DNA of 64,000 nt from CAWHJB01 sp963698715. Lineage in GTDB: Bacteria > Chloroflexota > Anaerolineae > Anaerolineales > UBA4823. Positions 51,598 to 61,187 of this stretch are shown here, piece after piece (position 1 is the first letter of the stretch; each line of letters opens with the position of its first letter). The stretch spans positions 1 through 64,000 of the forward strand of contig CAVORW010000003.1 in NCBI GenBank assembly GCA_963698715.1, given 5' to 3'. The notes beneath the pieces are model-generated. The model made no database searches, was not told where the DNA came from, and worked only from the letters and a program-made list of their open reading frames with translations. Both the position numbers and the translations under genes were made by a program.

Positions 51598-52539
51598 TTA
51601 TAAGCCTCCATCTGTCCCAATGATCTGGATGAAGAGATCTTCGAGAGAAATGTGCTTCGGTTGAAGCGCATAGACCTCAACGCCACGTTCTACCAGAAAG
51701 CGGTTGATCGCTGGCAATACCGCTTCGCTGGTAACAGTCAGGCTGAGATGATCGGCTGGCTTCCCCGGATCGTAGCGCACATTCTGGCTCCAGAAAGATA
51801 ATCCGTCAATGATCTCGGGCTGCAAGTTGCCGGCGCGCAGATTGACGCTGACCGCGCCATCCATTAAACTAGCCAGCTCGCTAATTTTTATAATCTGGCC
51901 AAACTTGATGAAGGCCACCCGGTCGCAGGTGATTTCCACTTCACTGAGCAGGTGGGAATTCAGGAATACGGTGGTGCCGGCCTGCTTTAGATCCCGAATG
52001 ATATCCCGAACCAACCGCCGCCCAACCGGATCCAGCCCAGAAGTTGGTTCGTCCAGAATGACCAGTTTTGGACGGTTCAGCAAAGCCTGAGCCAATCCAA
52101 TTCGCTGCAGCATTCCTTTGGAAAATGCCTTTAGTTTTTTATGTGTGTGCGGAGTTAAACCGACCAGTCCTAATAATTCATCTGTGCGCTTGATTGCATC
52201 TTGCTGGGCCATTCCGTACAGATCGGCGTGCAGTCTTAAGAATTCTCTGGCTGTCAACCATTCATGGAAGCGGAAATGTTCGGGCAGGAAGCCCACCAGG
52301 CTGCGAGCCGATGGATCGCCCAGTGGTTTGCCAAACAATGACCCGGTTCCACTGGTAGGGTTAATCAGGGAAAGCAGCATCTTGACTGAAGTAGTCTTTC
52401 CAGCGCCATTTGGACCTAAAAAGCCAAACACCTCGCCCTGCCGGACTGAAAGGGTCAGGTTTTCCACGGCAACTTTATCGCCAAATACTTTTTGTAAAGA
52501 GTGGGTTTCGATAATCGAATCTGATTTTAGAGAAGGCAT
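51598..52539 (-). CDS. ABC-2 exporter ATP-binding protein
   Basis: The 313-aa ATPase has Walker A GPNGAGKTTSVKML, the Q-loop LVGFLPEHF, signature SKGMLQRIGLAQALL, Walker B LVILDEPTSGLDPVGRR and the switch His in NSHLLSEVE. The C-terminal 85 residues form the usual extension of drug-export types. I chose the ATG at 52539; a longer frame to 52647 crosses the terminator hairpin and is not conserved. It works with the permease gene that follows 2 nt later. Confidence 0.92.
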   Translation of the reverse strand: MPSLKSDSIIETHSLQKVFGDKVAVENLTLSVRQGEVFGFLGPNGAGKTTSVKMLLSLINPTSGTGSLFGKPLGDPSARSLVGFLPEHFRFHEWLTAREFLRLHADLYGMAQQDAIKRTDELLGLVGLTPHTHKKLKAFSKGMLQRIGLAQALLNRPKLVILDEPTSGLDPVGRRLVRDIIRDLKQAGTTVFLNSHLLSEVEITCDRVAFIKFGQIIKISELASLMDGAVSVNLRAGNLQPEIIDGLSFWSQNVRYDPGKPADHLSLTVTSEAVLPAINRFLVERGVEVYALQPKHISLEDLFIQIIGTDGGL

Positions 52540-52607
52540 AAAAGGGTAATCCTGTTTGAGAGGCTTGTCTGGGTGAGATTCTACCTCACCTGGGTCAGGG
52601 GAAAAAA

Positions 52608-52648
52608 TGTGGCTGTTTGGGCGGGCGTAGCCCGCCCAAACAGCCACA
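52608..52648 (-). terminator. Rho-independent terminator of the sigma/anti-sigma operon
   Basis: A 19-bp perfect stem (52608-52626 with 52630-52648, 3-nt loop) is followed on minus by T6. It separates the anti-sigma gene from the ABC exporter genes, so these need their own promoter. Its outer bases (TGTGG/CCACA) match the other hairpins in this window. Confidence 0.93.
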
Positions 52649-52707
52649 TCATCCTCAACTGCGTCGATCCTAACAGTAATAATTGATGCTCTAGTGAAGC
52701 AGGCGGC

Positions 52708-53874
52708 TTACTGGAGGCTGTTAGCCATATCGATGGCAGCTTGCTTGTTCCCCTGGCCTGTGATGGCGTAGACGACCCCATTATTGACCCACAGCAAAGC
52801 GAAGTTGCTTCCGGCAGATGAAATCAGGGTGCCCTGAACGCCATCCACCGCAACGTCCTCATATTGGGCCCGGTAGCGGGGAACTGGAATAATCAAGGTG
52901 GTGGTCCAGTCGATATTTTGTGCGAAGCTAGCAGCTTCTTGTTCGGACATCCCCAGGACTTCCAGCGCGGCTTGCCCAAGCAGGTTGATGTCTAAATCGG
53001 GGGGAGCGTTGACTGTGGGGCTGGGAACCTGGATGAAGCTGATGCAATTTTGGCCCGACATGACATGGGGCGGGCCATCCCGGTAGTCGGATTCTGACTG
53101 AGCCGGACAATCGCCATATTTGGCAGCCACCGCAGCCGGAACATCTACCGTAACGATTTCGCCATCCAGCGATTTTGGCAGGCGGACATCGTTATGTCCG
53201 AGTTCATCCAGGATGCCCTGGGCCCGGCTCACATCGATTTGCATACTGGCGTTGAGACTGGGTTGAACTTCGTAGACAACCGGTGCTGAGGCGTTGGCTG
53301 GTAGCCGAACTGAAAAGCCGGCCAGCCGGCTGGCCTCGGCCGGGTCAGCCGCGGGCATCGGGTCTCCGCCACCCTCGAAAGTGACGCTATCCGCAAACAA
53401 GGCTTCCAGCTGATTTGGGCTGACGCCATTAAGCTGCGATTCCAGCTGGTTCTCATCGATCGAGATGACCGTAAACTGCTGGACCCGGAAGAGTCCCAGG
53501 AAGTTGTTGGCGATGGCTCGGACGGAGGGCACGGCAAGGGAGACTGCCAGGATCGCAATAACTGCCAGCACAGCCCAGACCGGGCGGGTGCGGCGGGAAA
53601 ATAACTTATTCAACATAGGTATAACCTCCATTTGGGGTTGGTTGTGGCGTTTCTCCAGTCGTTCACGAGCGGCTTTTACAGATATGGGTGATCGGGACGA
53701 GCTCGTTTGCAGACTGAACAGATGACCCTGGACTCTTTGGGAACGGGCTTGAATGGCTTGAAAACGAGCCTGACATTCGGGGCAGGTGTCGAGATGCTGG
53801 CCCGTCCGTTCCATTTCCGTTTGGTCCAGCTCGTGGTCAATATAGGCGCGTAGTTCACCGGCTTGTAGATGCAT
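52708..53874 (-). CDS. Zinc-finger anti-sigma factor with DUF4367-like sensor region
   Basis: The 388-aa protein has an N-terminal anti-sigma zinc finger (LRAYIDHELDQTEMERTGQHLDTCPEC in pieces; H-x3-C-x2-C), a charged link, one membrane helix (about 103-123) and a long extracellular domain that resembles DUF4367-like or related predicted sensor modules. It probably holds the ECF sigma factor at the membrane and releases it on an envelope signal. The ATG at 53874 follows the sigma stop by 1 nt and has AAGGAG upstream. A longer frame to 53964 only shadows the sigma gene. Confidence 0.82.
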   Translation of the reverse strand: MHLQAGELRAYIDHELDQTEMERTGQHLDTCPECQARFQAIQARSQRVQGHLFSLQTSSSRSPISVKAARERLEKRHNQPQMEVIPMLNKLFSRRTRPVWAVLAVIAILAVSLAVPSVRAIANNFLGLFRVQQFTVISIDENQLESQLNGVSPNQLEALFADSVTFEGGGDPMPAADPAEASRLAGFSVRLPANASAPVVYEVQPSLNASMQIDVSRAQGILDELGHNDVRLPKSLDGEIVTVDVPAAVAAKYGDCPAQSESDYRDGPPHVMSGQNCISFIQVPSPTVNAPPDLDINLLGQAALEVLGMSEQEAASFAQNIDWTTTLIIPVPRYRAQYEDVAVDGVQGTLISSAGSNFALLWVNNGVVYAITGQGNKQAAIDMANSLQ

Positions 53875-53875
53875 C

Positions 53876-54448
53876 TCAATCTCCTTCCAGCCCTGTATAA
53901 ATGGTCTCAAACTCTTGTTCTGCGCGTGCCAGCAAGGTGCCGACAGAACTGGGCGCAACTCCAATCGCTGCCGCGATCTCGGCGTAGGTTTGGCCGGAGT
54001 GGCGCAAGATCAAAATTTGAGCGGAGCGGGGCTTCATACTGGCTAAAGCGGTGCGTACTCGCTGGCGCTCCAAAGCCTGGGCCGCAATTGTGGCGGTGTC
54101 AGCAGCCTCGTGTTCCAGCCGCTCAATGCCAGCCTGTTGTTCGTAATGCTGGCGGCGCCTGTGAGCCCGCAGAGCGTTCAACCCAAGGTTGGTTGCAACC
54201 CGATACAGCCAGCCGCCAGGATTGTCCTGGCGGGCTGGTGGGTTCTTATACCAGCGCCAAAAAGTGGCTATGGCTAAATCTTCTGCTTCATCCCAATCGC
54301 CTACCAGGCGATAAATCACCCGGCAAACCCGACTCCAATGTTCTTGGAACAAGTCCTCAAATTGGGTTTCCTGCGGTTGGGAAATCGAAGCTGGTATTTT
54401 CTTTGCAGTCAATGTCACCAGTAACCTCTCCGCCGATCGCGTGATCAT
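53876..54448 (-). CDS. ECF-family RNA polymerase sigma factor
   Basis: The 190-aa protein has region 2 (FEDLFQEHWSRVCRVIYRLVGDWDEAEDLAIATFWRWY in pieces) and region 4 (ALASMKPRSAQILILRHSGQTYAEIAAAIGVAPSSVGTLLARAE in pieces), the sigma-70 ECF layout. Between them AHRRRQHYEQQ forms a basic linker. It would direct RNA polymerase to envelope-stress genes and is controlled by the anti-sigma protein encoded next. A CAGGTG lies before the ATG. The upstream CTGTCACAG at about 54468 may mark an autoregulated promoter, but I cannot confirm it. Confidence 0.9.
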   Translation of the reverse strand: MITRSAERLLVTLTAKKIPASISQPQETQFEDLFQEHWSRVCRVIYRLVGDWDEAEDLAIATFWRWYKNPPARQDNPGGWLYRVATNLGLNALRAHRRRQHYEQQAGIERLEHEAADTATIAAQALERQRVRTALASMKPRSAQILILRHSGQTYAEIAAAIGVAPSSVGTLLARAEQEFETIYTGLEGD

Positions 54449-54518
54449 TAAGTTAACACCTGCCGGCGGTATTCTGTGACAGAAATTGGCGAGTCTTTGG
54501 AAAGCGCCTATCCCCCGT

Positions 54519-57500
54519 TTAACTTTTTACGATTGTCAAATCAACCCGCTCGCCATCCAAATCGATTTCTTGATACACGCCATCTGGTGGTCCGTCACCT
54601 TCCATCAATGAAAGCGCCAGGGTTTCAGCCATAATATAGCTACGATGGATATCGATCGCCTGCGCCAGGCCAGGGCTGGCGTTCAGGTATAGGTGAATCC
54701 GGTCGGAGATGTCGAAGTTGGCCTGTTTGCGCAGATCCTGAACCCGGCGGACGAATTCCCGAGCAAGTCCTTCGTGAATCAGCTCGGGGGTCAATTCAGT
54801 GAGCAGGGCTGCCAGGTAAGGCCCTTCGGATGCCACCACCAGCCCGGCGCGTGCTTCGGCTCGGACCTCCACTTCATCGGGAGAAATATCCAGGTTGATG
54901 CCTTCCACTGGGACCTGAACGGTCTTGCCAGCCAACAGGGCCAGAGCTGTTTCATCTGACTCGATGCTCAAGATCGCCTTACTGACCTTCGGGAATAAGG
55001 CTTTATATTTTTTCCCCAGCTGCTTGGCCAGCGGCTTGACCTGATAAGAGACTGCCTCCCTGGCTGAGCCCAGTCGGTGAATCTGCTTGACGTTTAATTC
55101 ATCAGCCAACAAATCTGCGAACCGTTGCAGGGCGAGAGCTTCGTCCTGGTTGCTGACCGAGAAGGCGATCTCTGCCAGCGGTTGGCGAACTTTGATCCCG
55201 GCCTGATTTCGAGCGGCGTGACCCAACGATGCCAGGGTCATCACCAGGTGCATGTCACGGTTAAGGTCTGGATCGATCCATTCTGAGCGGGTCTCTGGCC
55301 AATCTGTGAGATGGACTGATTCAATCGCCTGCGAATCCCTCGAACGGACGAGGTTCTGGTGCAGTTCTTCCGCCAGAAATGGCATCGTCGGTGCCAGGAG
55401 CCGGCTGAGGGTGATCAGGGCCTCGTAAAGGGTGGCGTAGGCGGCCTGTTTATCGGCATCGGATTCGCTTTTCCAGAACCGGCGTCGAGATCGGCGAAGG
55501 TACCATTTTGAGAGGGTATCGACAAAGGCCGCTATCGGACGAGTCGCGCCAGTTACATCATAAGTCTCCAACGCCTGGGTCACCTGATCGACCAGGCTGT
55601 GTAGTTCGGAAAGCAGCCAGCGGTCTAATTCGTTATAGGCGTAATAAATTTGGGGTTGGTCTTTCGCTGGAGGAGACCATTGGTCGAGATTGGCATAGGT
55701 GACAAAGAAAGAATAAACATTCCACAAGGGCAGCGTGAAACTGCGGAGCACCTCGCCTACCAGATCAACAGAAAATCGCCGCTCCTGTCCCGGCGGACCG
55801 GCAGTGTATAGATACCAGCGGAAAGCGTCGGCTCCGTGTACTTTGAGGACTTCCCAGGGATCAGCGATATTTCCCCGCGACTTGGACATCTTCTGGCCCT
55901 GAGCGTCTAAAATCAATCCCAGACAAATGACGTTCTTAAAGCTGACTTTATCGAACAACAGGGTGCTGATCGCGTGCAGGGAGTAAAACCAGCCGCGGGT
56001 TTGGTCAACTGCTTCGGAGATAAAATCCGCCGGGTGCTGCTGCTCGAAGACCTCCTGGTTTTCGAATGGAAAATGCCATTGGGCAACCGGCATCGAGCCA
56101 GAATCGAACCAGACATCGATCAATTCAACTACTCGCCGCATCGTTCCTTCACATTCCGAACATGGCAGCTGAACCTCATCGACATAGGGCCGGTGTAGGT
56201 CCAAGCCGGACTGATCGCGACCGGCAAGTTGAGAGAGTTCGGCGATCGAGCCGACCGCCAGCTGGTGATGGCAAAGCTGGCATTCCCAAATTGGCAGCGG
56301 AGTGCCCCAGTAGCGTTCACGACCCAAAGCCCAATCAACGTTATTTTCCAGCCAGTTTCCGAAGCGTCCGTCCCTGATATGCTCGGGTACCCAGTTGATC
56401 TCCTGATTGAGCGCCACCATCCTGTCCTTAAACTGGCTGGTGCGAAGGTACCAGGTGCCGCGTGCATAGTACAGCAAGGGTGTTTCGCAGCGCCAGCAGA
56501 AAGGATAAGAATGAGTATAACTGCCTGCTCGCAGAAGCAGCCCGCGGGCCTCCAAATCCTGGACGATTAATGGGTCGGCATCTTTGACGAACTTGCCGCT
56601 CCAAGGACGCACTTCGGGAATGAAGGTTCCTTCCTCAGTTACGGTCATCAAGATGGGCAGATCGTATTTCAGGGCCGCCTGCATGTCCTCTGCGCCGAAA
56701 GCCGGGGCGATATGGACCAGCCCGCTGCCATCTTCGGTTGTGACGAAATCTTCCAGCAGCACAAAATAAGCCTGTTTATCGGGAATGATAAAAGTAAACA
56801 AAGGTTTATAGCGGACGCCTTTGAGTTTTTTGCCCTTAAAGCGCTCCAGAATCTGAACTGTCTCACCGCTGAAAACCTGATCTAACAAGGCCTCCGCCAG
56901 GATCAGGCGCTCGCGGCCGCCTTCCGCCAGCTGGCGCTCGACTTTGACATACTCCACCTCCGGATGAACGGCAACCGCCACATTCCCTGGCAGCGTCCAG
57001 GGCGTGGTTGTCCATACCACCAAGGAAGTGCTTGGGTCGTCTGCCAGCGGTAAACGCACAAATACAGAAGGATCAACGGTCTCGCTGTATCCCAAAGCAA
57101 CTTCATGATCAGACAATGGGGTTCCACAACGCGGGCAGTATGGGACGACCTTATATCCCTGGTAGAGCAGGCCTTTCTCCCAGAAGGTCTTAAGTATCCA
57201 CCAGACCGATTCAATGTACTCATTGGTGAAAGTGACATAAGCTTCTTGAAGATCAACCCAAAAGCCAAGCCGGTCTGTAAACCTCTCCCAATCCTGGATA
57301 TAGTCGAAAGCTGATTTACGGCATAACTCATTAAACCGCGCGATACCGTAAGCCTCGATCTGACTTTTGCTGGTAAAGCCAAGCTGTTTCTCTACACTGA
57401 TCTCGACTGGTAAACCGTGCGTATCCCAGCCGCCGCGGCGGATGACGTGATAGCCGCGCATGGCTTTATAGCGTGGAAAGATATCTTTAAATGCTCGCGC

Positions 57501-57680
57501 CAACGCATGGTGTGCCCCAGGTTTGCCGTTAGCTGTAGGCGGGCCTTCGTAAAAAACATATTCGGGTTCGCCCTTGCGAAGCAACCCGGATTTCTCAAAG
57601 ATCTGGTTGCGTTTCCAGAAACGCAGGATTTCTTCTTCGAGCAGAGTAATTTCCAGCCGGGGAGTGACAGCTTTAAACAT
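54519..57680 (-). CDS. ileS: Isoleucyl-tRNA synthetase (type 2)
   Basis: The 1053-aa enzyme charges tRNA-Ile. The HIGH-type motif is GPPTANGKPGAHHALARAFKD (His57-His58), followed by RGGWDTHGLPVEISVEKQLG. The editing domain sits around VVWTTTPWTLPGNVAVAVHPE, and KMSKSRGN at 597-604 is perfect. The C-terminal anticodon part has RRSRRRFWKSE. This matches the eukaryotic-like type 2 IleRS that is often naturally less sensitive to mupirocin. The ATG at 57680 has AAAGG 8 nt before it; a GTG at 57689 is the alternative. It follows the paralog by 11 nt and shares its T-box control. Confidence 0.95.
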   Translation of the reverse strand: MFKAVTPRLEITLLEEEILRFWKRNQIFEKSGLLRKGEPEYVFYEGPPTANGKPGAHHALARAFKDIFPRYKAMRGYHVIRRGGWDTHGLPVEISVEKQLGFTSKSQIEAYGIARFNELCRKSAFDYIQDWERFTDRLGFWVDLQEAYVTFTNEYIESVWWILKTFWEKGLLYQGYKVVPYCPRCGTPLSDHEVALGYSETVDPSVFVRLPLADDPSTSLVVWTTTPWTLPGNVAVAVHPEVEYVKVERQLAEGGRERLILAEALLDQVFSGETVQILERFKGKKLKGVRYKPLFTFIIPDKQAYFVLLEDFVTTEDGSGLVHIAPAFGAEDMQAALKYDLPILMTVTEEGTFIPEVRPWSGKFVKDADPLIVQDLEARGLLLRAGSYTHSYPFCWRCETPLLYYARGTWYLRTSQFKDRMVALNQEINWVPEHIRDGRFGNWLENNVDWALGRERYWGTPLPIWECQLCHHQLAVGSIAELSQLAGRDQSGLDLHRPYVDEVQLPCSECEGTMRRVVELIDVWFDSGSMPVAQWHFPFENQEVFEQQHPADFISEAVDQTRGWFYSLHAISTLLFDKVSFKNVICLGLILDAQGQKMSKSRGNIADPWEVLKVHGADAFRWYLYTAGPPGQERRFSVDLVGEVLRSFTLPLWNVYSFFVTYANLDQWSPPAKDQPQIYYAYNELDRWLLSELHSLVDQVTQALETYDVTGATRPIAAFVDTLSKWYLRRSRRRFWKSESDADKQAAYATLYEALITLSRLLAPTMPFLAEELHQNLVRSRDSQAIESVHLTDWPETRSEWIDPDLNRDMHLVMTLASLGHAARNQAGIKVRQPLAEIAFSVSNQDEALALQRFADLLADELNVKQIHRLGSAREAVSYQVKPLAKQLGKKYKALFPKVSKAILSIESDETALALLAGKTVQVPVEGINLDISPDEVEVRAEARAGLVVASEGPYLAALLTELTPELIHEGLAREFVRRVQDLRKQANFDISDRIHLYLNASPGLAQAIDIHRSYIMAETLALSLMEGDGPPDGVYQEIDLDGERVDLTIVKS

Positions 57681-57691
57681 TGCGATCACCT

Positions 57692-60600
57692 TTAGCGTGC
57701 ATTGCGCCGGATGCCAAGCATAAGCTCTTCCCCCTCGACCTTATGGGTCTCCTGGAAAGCATCTTTAGGCGGTTGACCAGCTTTCAACTCAGTCGAGAGA
57801 GTCTCAGTTTTGATATATTCAGCCCAATCGACCATCACACCAGCGAAGCTGCCCTCAGACAGATAATAGGTCGTGATCCGATCCTCGATATTAAAATTAG
57901 CATCTTTACGCATGGCCTGGATCCGCCTGACGATCTCACGCGCTAAGCCTTCCGCACGCAGCTCGGGAGTTAAGTTGGCATCCACGGCAACGGTAACCTG
58001 TTTATCGGCCGCCACCGCCAGGCCTTCAGCCGGCTCGGTTTGCACCAGAATTTCCTCCGGGCTGAGCTCAACCGGTTCGCCATCCACGATGAGTGTAATT
58101 GCCTGGCCGGCCTGTACACTTTTGGCCACATGATCGGGTTTCGCGGCAGCCAGCGCCGCTCGGACCGCCTGGAAATTCGCCCCAAAGCGCGGCCCAAGTA
58201 GCTTGTTATTTGGCAGAATGCGGTAGTTCACCAGCTGACTGGCATCCTGTACGAATTCAAAATCCTTGACATTCAATTCATCCTGCACGATGGCAATCAA
58301 GTTGTCGCTGAGGGTCTGGTCATTGCCAGTGTACACAAAAACTTTAGCCAACGGTTGGCGAACTTTCAACCCGGCCCCATTGCGGGCGCTCAATCCCAGG
58401 CTAGCAATCTGGCGGGCCAGAGACATCTGCTCCAACAGGCTGGTGTCAATCACAGCCTGGTCCACTTTTACCCAGCTGCAATGGTGGACACTGGCACGGG
58501 ACTGGGGGTTGACGTTGACGACCAGGTTTTGGTAAATCGCCTCGCTGACAAACGGTGTGAAGGGTGCTAAGGTGAGGGCCAGCTTAACCATGACATGGTA
58601 CAAAGTGGCATAAGCCGTGTTTTTGTCGCTGTCGTGCTCGCTCTTCCAGAAGCGACGCCGGCTCCGGCGCACATACCAATTCGTTAAATCGTCCAGAAAA
58701 GATTCGACTGCCAGCGAAGCATTGAACGGGTCAGAGGCCTTCAGGCTGCGGGTGACCTGTTCAACAACTTGATTGAGACGAGCCAGAACCCACCGGTCCA
58801 GCAGGTTGGCGCTGGAGGGAGACAAGCCTTGAGGACTGTCCGGGATCGCCTGGCTGGTGTCCGGTGTCCAGCCGTCCAGATTGGCGTACGTTGCCAGGAA
58901 GCTGTACACGTTCCAGAGTGGGATCAGGAATTGGCGGCGGACTTCGTCGCCGCGGGTGAAGCCAAACAACAGATCGTTCTCCGGCTTATGGGCGCAGTAT
59001 AGCCAGCGCATAACATCGACCCCCATGCGATCGGCAGCTTCGTTAAATTCGATGGCGTTACCCCAGCTTTTATGCATGGCGCGCCCGTCTTCGGCCAGCA
59101 AAGTGCCGTAGCCAAAGTTTTCCAAGAAAGGTGGGCTGCTGTCCAGGACAGTAGCCATTGCCAGCAGGCTGTAAAACCAGTTACGGAACTGCCCTGGGAA
59201 GGATTCGCTGATCCAATGCGCTGGATACCATTTCTGCCAGTATTCATGATCGGATCGGTAGCGCAGGGTGCTGAAGGGAACGATCCCAGCGTCCAGCCAG
59301 GGATTGCCCACATCCGGAATACGGCGCATCTCACCACCGCACTCTGGGCAGGCGATTGTCACGGCGTCAATGTAGGGCCGGTGGGGAGTGTGGCCCTTAA
59401 ATGTTTCCCAGCCTGCAGTCGCACGGTCCTGCAGTTCCTGCTCATCACCAATGACCTCATAGTGTTGGCAGCTTTTACAAACCCAGATTGGCAGGGCAAG
59501 CCCCCAATAACGCTTCTTGCTGATCATCCAATCATGCATGTTGCGCAGCCAATCCATTTCCCGTGAATAGCCAAACTCTGGGATCCATTTGATCTGCTCG
59601 ACGACATCCATAATCTGGTATCGCAGGCTGTTTGCTTTTTCTTCGACGGTCAGCTCCTGGCGCGCTTTGTCGTAGACTTTCCCCATACTGATGAACCATT
59701 CGTCAACCAGCCGGAAGACCAACTCGGTCTTGCAACGCCAGCAGGTTGGGTAGCGGTGTGTGTAGGGTTCTACGTGGTACAGAATGCTTTTCTCTTCCAG
59801 GTTTTTGAAGATCGGTTCTGAAATCTCGGAAACCTGTCTGCCTGTCAGCCAGTCAAAGCCGTTGACAAAGTGGCCTTCATCTTCCAACGGAGCGACCAGG
59901 GGCAGGTTATACTCCCGCCCCAGGGCAAAGTCTTCGGCCCCGCAGCCTGGGGCGATATGGACGATACCGGTCCCCTCGGTCTCGCCAACTTGATCCCACA
60001 GAATGATCCGATGGGCTTGGGCAGCGCTCTGGCTGATGCCCTCCACGAGTTCTTTTAGGTCAGTGTGCCCTCCAACTGCCTGAACTGCTGGAAGCTCATC
60101 AAATGGGCCATTATAAGTCCAGCCTTCCAGATCGCGGCCCATGAGCTCATTCAATACCTCGTAATCACCGCGCAGCATATGGAGTGTGCCTTTGGAAAGA
60201 TAGTAGGTTTGATCTGCCTGGCGCACTTTGACATATGTCAGGTCAGGGCCAACAGCAGCTGCCACATTGCTGGTCAATGTCCAGGGGGTGGTGGTCCAGA
60301 CCAGCAGCGATTCGTTCTGGCGGCCGCGGAGAGGAAACCGCAAGGTGACACTTCGGTGAGTCAGCTCAGCGTATCCATCGGTGACGATTTCGTGCTGGCT
60401 GATGGCGGTAGCACAGCGCGGGCACCAGGGCATTACATCGGCGCCTCGGTATAGCCAGCCCTTTTCCCAGCATTTTTTCAACATCGTCCAGATCATGTAG
60501 TTGTTTTCGTTCGAAAACGTAAAATAACTGCCGCCCAATTCGGGCAGTCCCAGCCGCCCAACGATCCGCTCGACGCTGTCGGTCACCGGACCTTCTGGCC

Positions 60601-61108
60601 CTGCCACCGTAATAACCTTGGAAGGATCTTCCATCATCAGGTCTGCCAGCTCGCGCAGCTGGTCGGGGTCGTTCCAGTCCATCCAATAGCCCAGACGGAT
60701 GGACTGTTCGGTTTGGACTGCGGCGTAACGCAACACGCGTGCTTTGCACCTGCGGACAAACTGCTCCAACCCGAAGTCCTCGATATCCTTTTTGGTCTCA
60801 AAGCCCATCTGCTTTTCGACTTCTACCTCAACCCACAACCCCTGGCAGTCAAAACCGTTCTGATAGCGTAGTTTTTGGCCACGCATGGTTTGAAACCGCT
60901 GGAATACATCCTTATAGGTGCGCCCCCAGCCGTGGTGGACACCCATCGGATTGTTGGCTGTAATCGGCCCGTCAATAAACGACCAGTGCGGATCGTGGGT
61001 GTGGATGTGGCGCAGCTCTTGAAAGGCGCCAGTCCTGCGCCAAAATTCCAGCAAGTCCCGTTCCTGGGCCGGAAAATCCATCTTGGTCGGTACTTCGTTA
61101 AAAGCCAT
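57692..61108 (-). CDS. IleRS-like class I tRNA ligase paralog
   Basis: The 1138-aa protein is a second class I synthetase related to IleRS over its full length. Its HIGH-type site is GPITANNPMGVHHGWGRTYKD (His58-His59), the editing region has LVWTTTPWTLTSNVAAAVGPD, and the KMSKS loop is changed to AMHKSWGN (678-684), keeping the second Lys. The tRNA-binding part has RRSRRRFWKSEHDSDKN. A segment around 170-215 (VITVAGPEGPVTDSVERIVG) is extra relative to the neighbour. Proteins of this group are annotated as isoleucine-tRNA ligases or generic class I tRNA ligases, and some may have a special role. The ATG at 61108 has GGAGG upstream. T-box leader control suggests it responds to uncharged tRNA. 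Confidence 0.85.
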   Translation of the reverse strand: MAFNEVPTKMDFPAQERDLLEFWRRTGAFQELRHIHTHDPHWSFIDGPITANNPMGVHHGWGRTYKDVFQRFQTMRGQKLRYQNGFDCQGLWVEVEVEKQMGFETKKDIEDFGLEQFVRRCKARVLRYAAVQTEQSIRLGYWMDWNDPDQLRELADLMMEDPSKVITVAGPEGPVTDSVERIVGRLGLPELGGSYFTFSNENNYMIWTMLKKCWEKGWLYRGADVMPWCPRCATAISQHEIVTDGYAELTHRSVTLRFPLRGRQNESLLVWTTTPWTLTSNVAAAVGPDLTYVKVRQADQTYYLSKGTLHMLRGDYEVLNELMGRDLEGWTYNGPFDELPAVQAVGGHTDLKELVEGISQSAAQAHRIILWDQVGETEGTGIVHIAPGCGAEDFALGREYNLPLVAPLEDEGHFVNGFDWLTGRQVSEISEPIFKNLEEKSILYHVEPYTHRYPTCWRCKTELVFRLVDEWFISMGKVYDKARQELTVEEKANSLRYQIMDVVEQIKWIPEFGYSREMDWLRNMHDWMISKKRYWGLALPIWVCKSCQHYEVIGDEQELQDRATAGWETFKGHTPHRPYIDAVTIACPECGGEMRRIPDVGNPWLDAGIVPFSTLRYRSDHEYWQKWYPAHWISESFPGQFRNWFYSLLAMATVLDSSPPFLENFGYGTLLAEDGRAMHKSWGNAIEFNEAADRMGVDVMRWLYCAHKPENDLLFGFTRGDEVRRQFLIPLWNVYSFLATYANLDGWTPDTSQAIPDSPQGLSPSSANLLDRWVLARLNQVVEQVTRSLKASDPFNASLAVESFLDDLTNWYVRRSRRRFWKSEHDSDKNTAYATLYHVMVKLALTLAPFTPFVSEAIYQNLVVNVNPQSRASVHHCSWVKVDQAVIDTSLLEQMSLARQIASLGLSARNGAGLKVRQPLAKVFVYTGNDQTLSDNLIAIVQDELNVKDFEFVQDASQLVNYRILPNNKLLGPRFGANFQAVRAALAAAKPDHVAKSVQAGQAITLIVDGEPVELSPEEILVQTEPAEGLAVAADKQVTVAVDANLTPELRAEGLAREIVRRIQAMRKDANFNIEDRITTYYLSEGSFAGVMVDWAEYIKTETLSTELKAGQPPKDAFQETHKVEGEELMLGIRRNAR

Positions 61109-61154
61109 AAGTCCTCCGTTGGCGAAATTATTCCCTAAACAGCGTAAATCCGAT

Positions 61155-61187
61155 AAAAAAACTCCCGTCCCACTCGAGGGACGAGAG
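61155..61187 (-). terminator. T-box-controlled terminator
   Basis: A 10-bp stem (61178-61187 with 61162-61171, one G-U) with a 6-nt loop is followed on minus by T7 (61161-61155). It comes 13 nt after the T-box core and is the default-off element of the leader. Confidence 0.88.
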
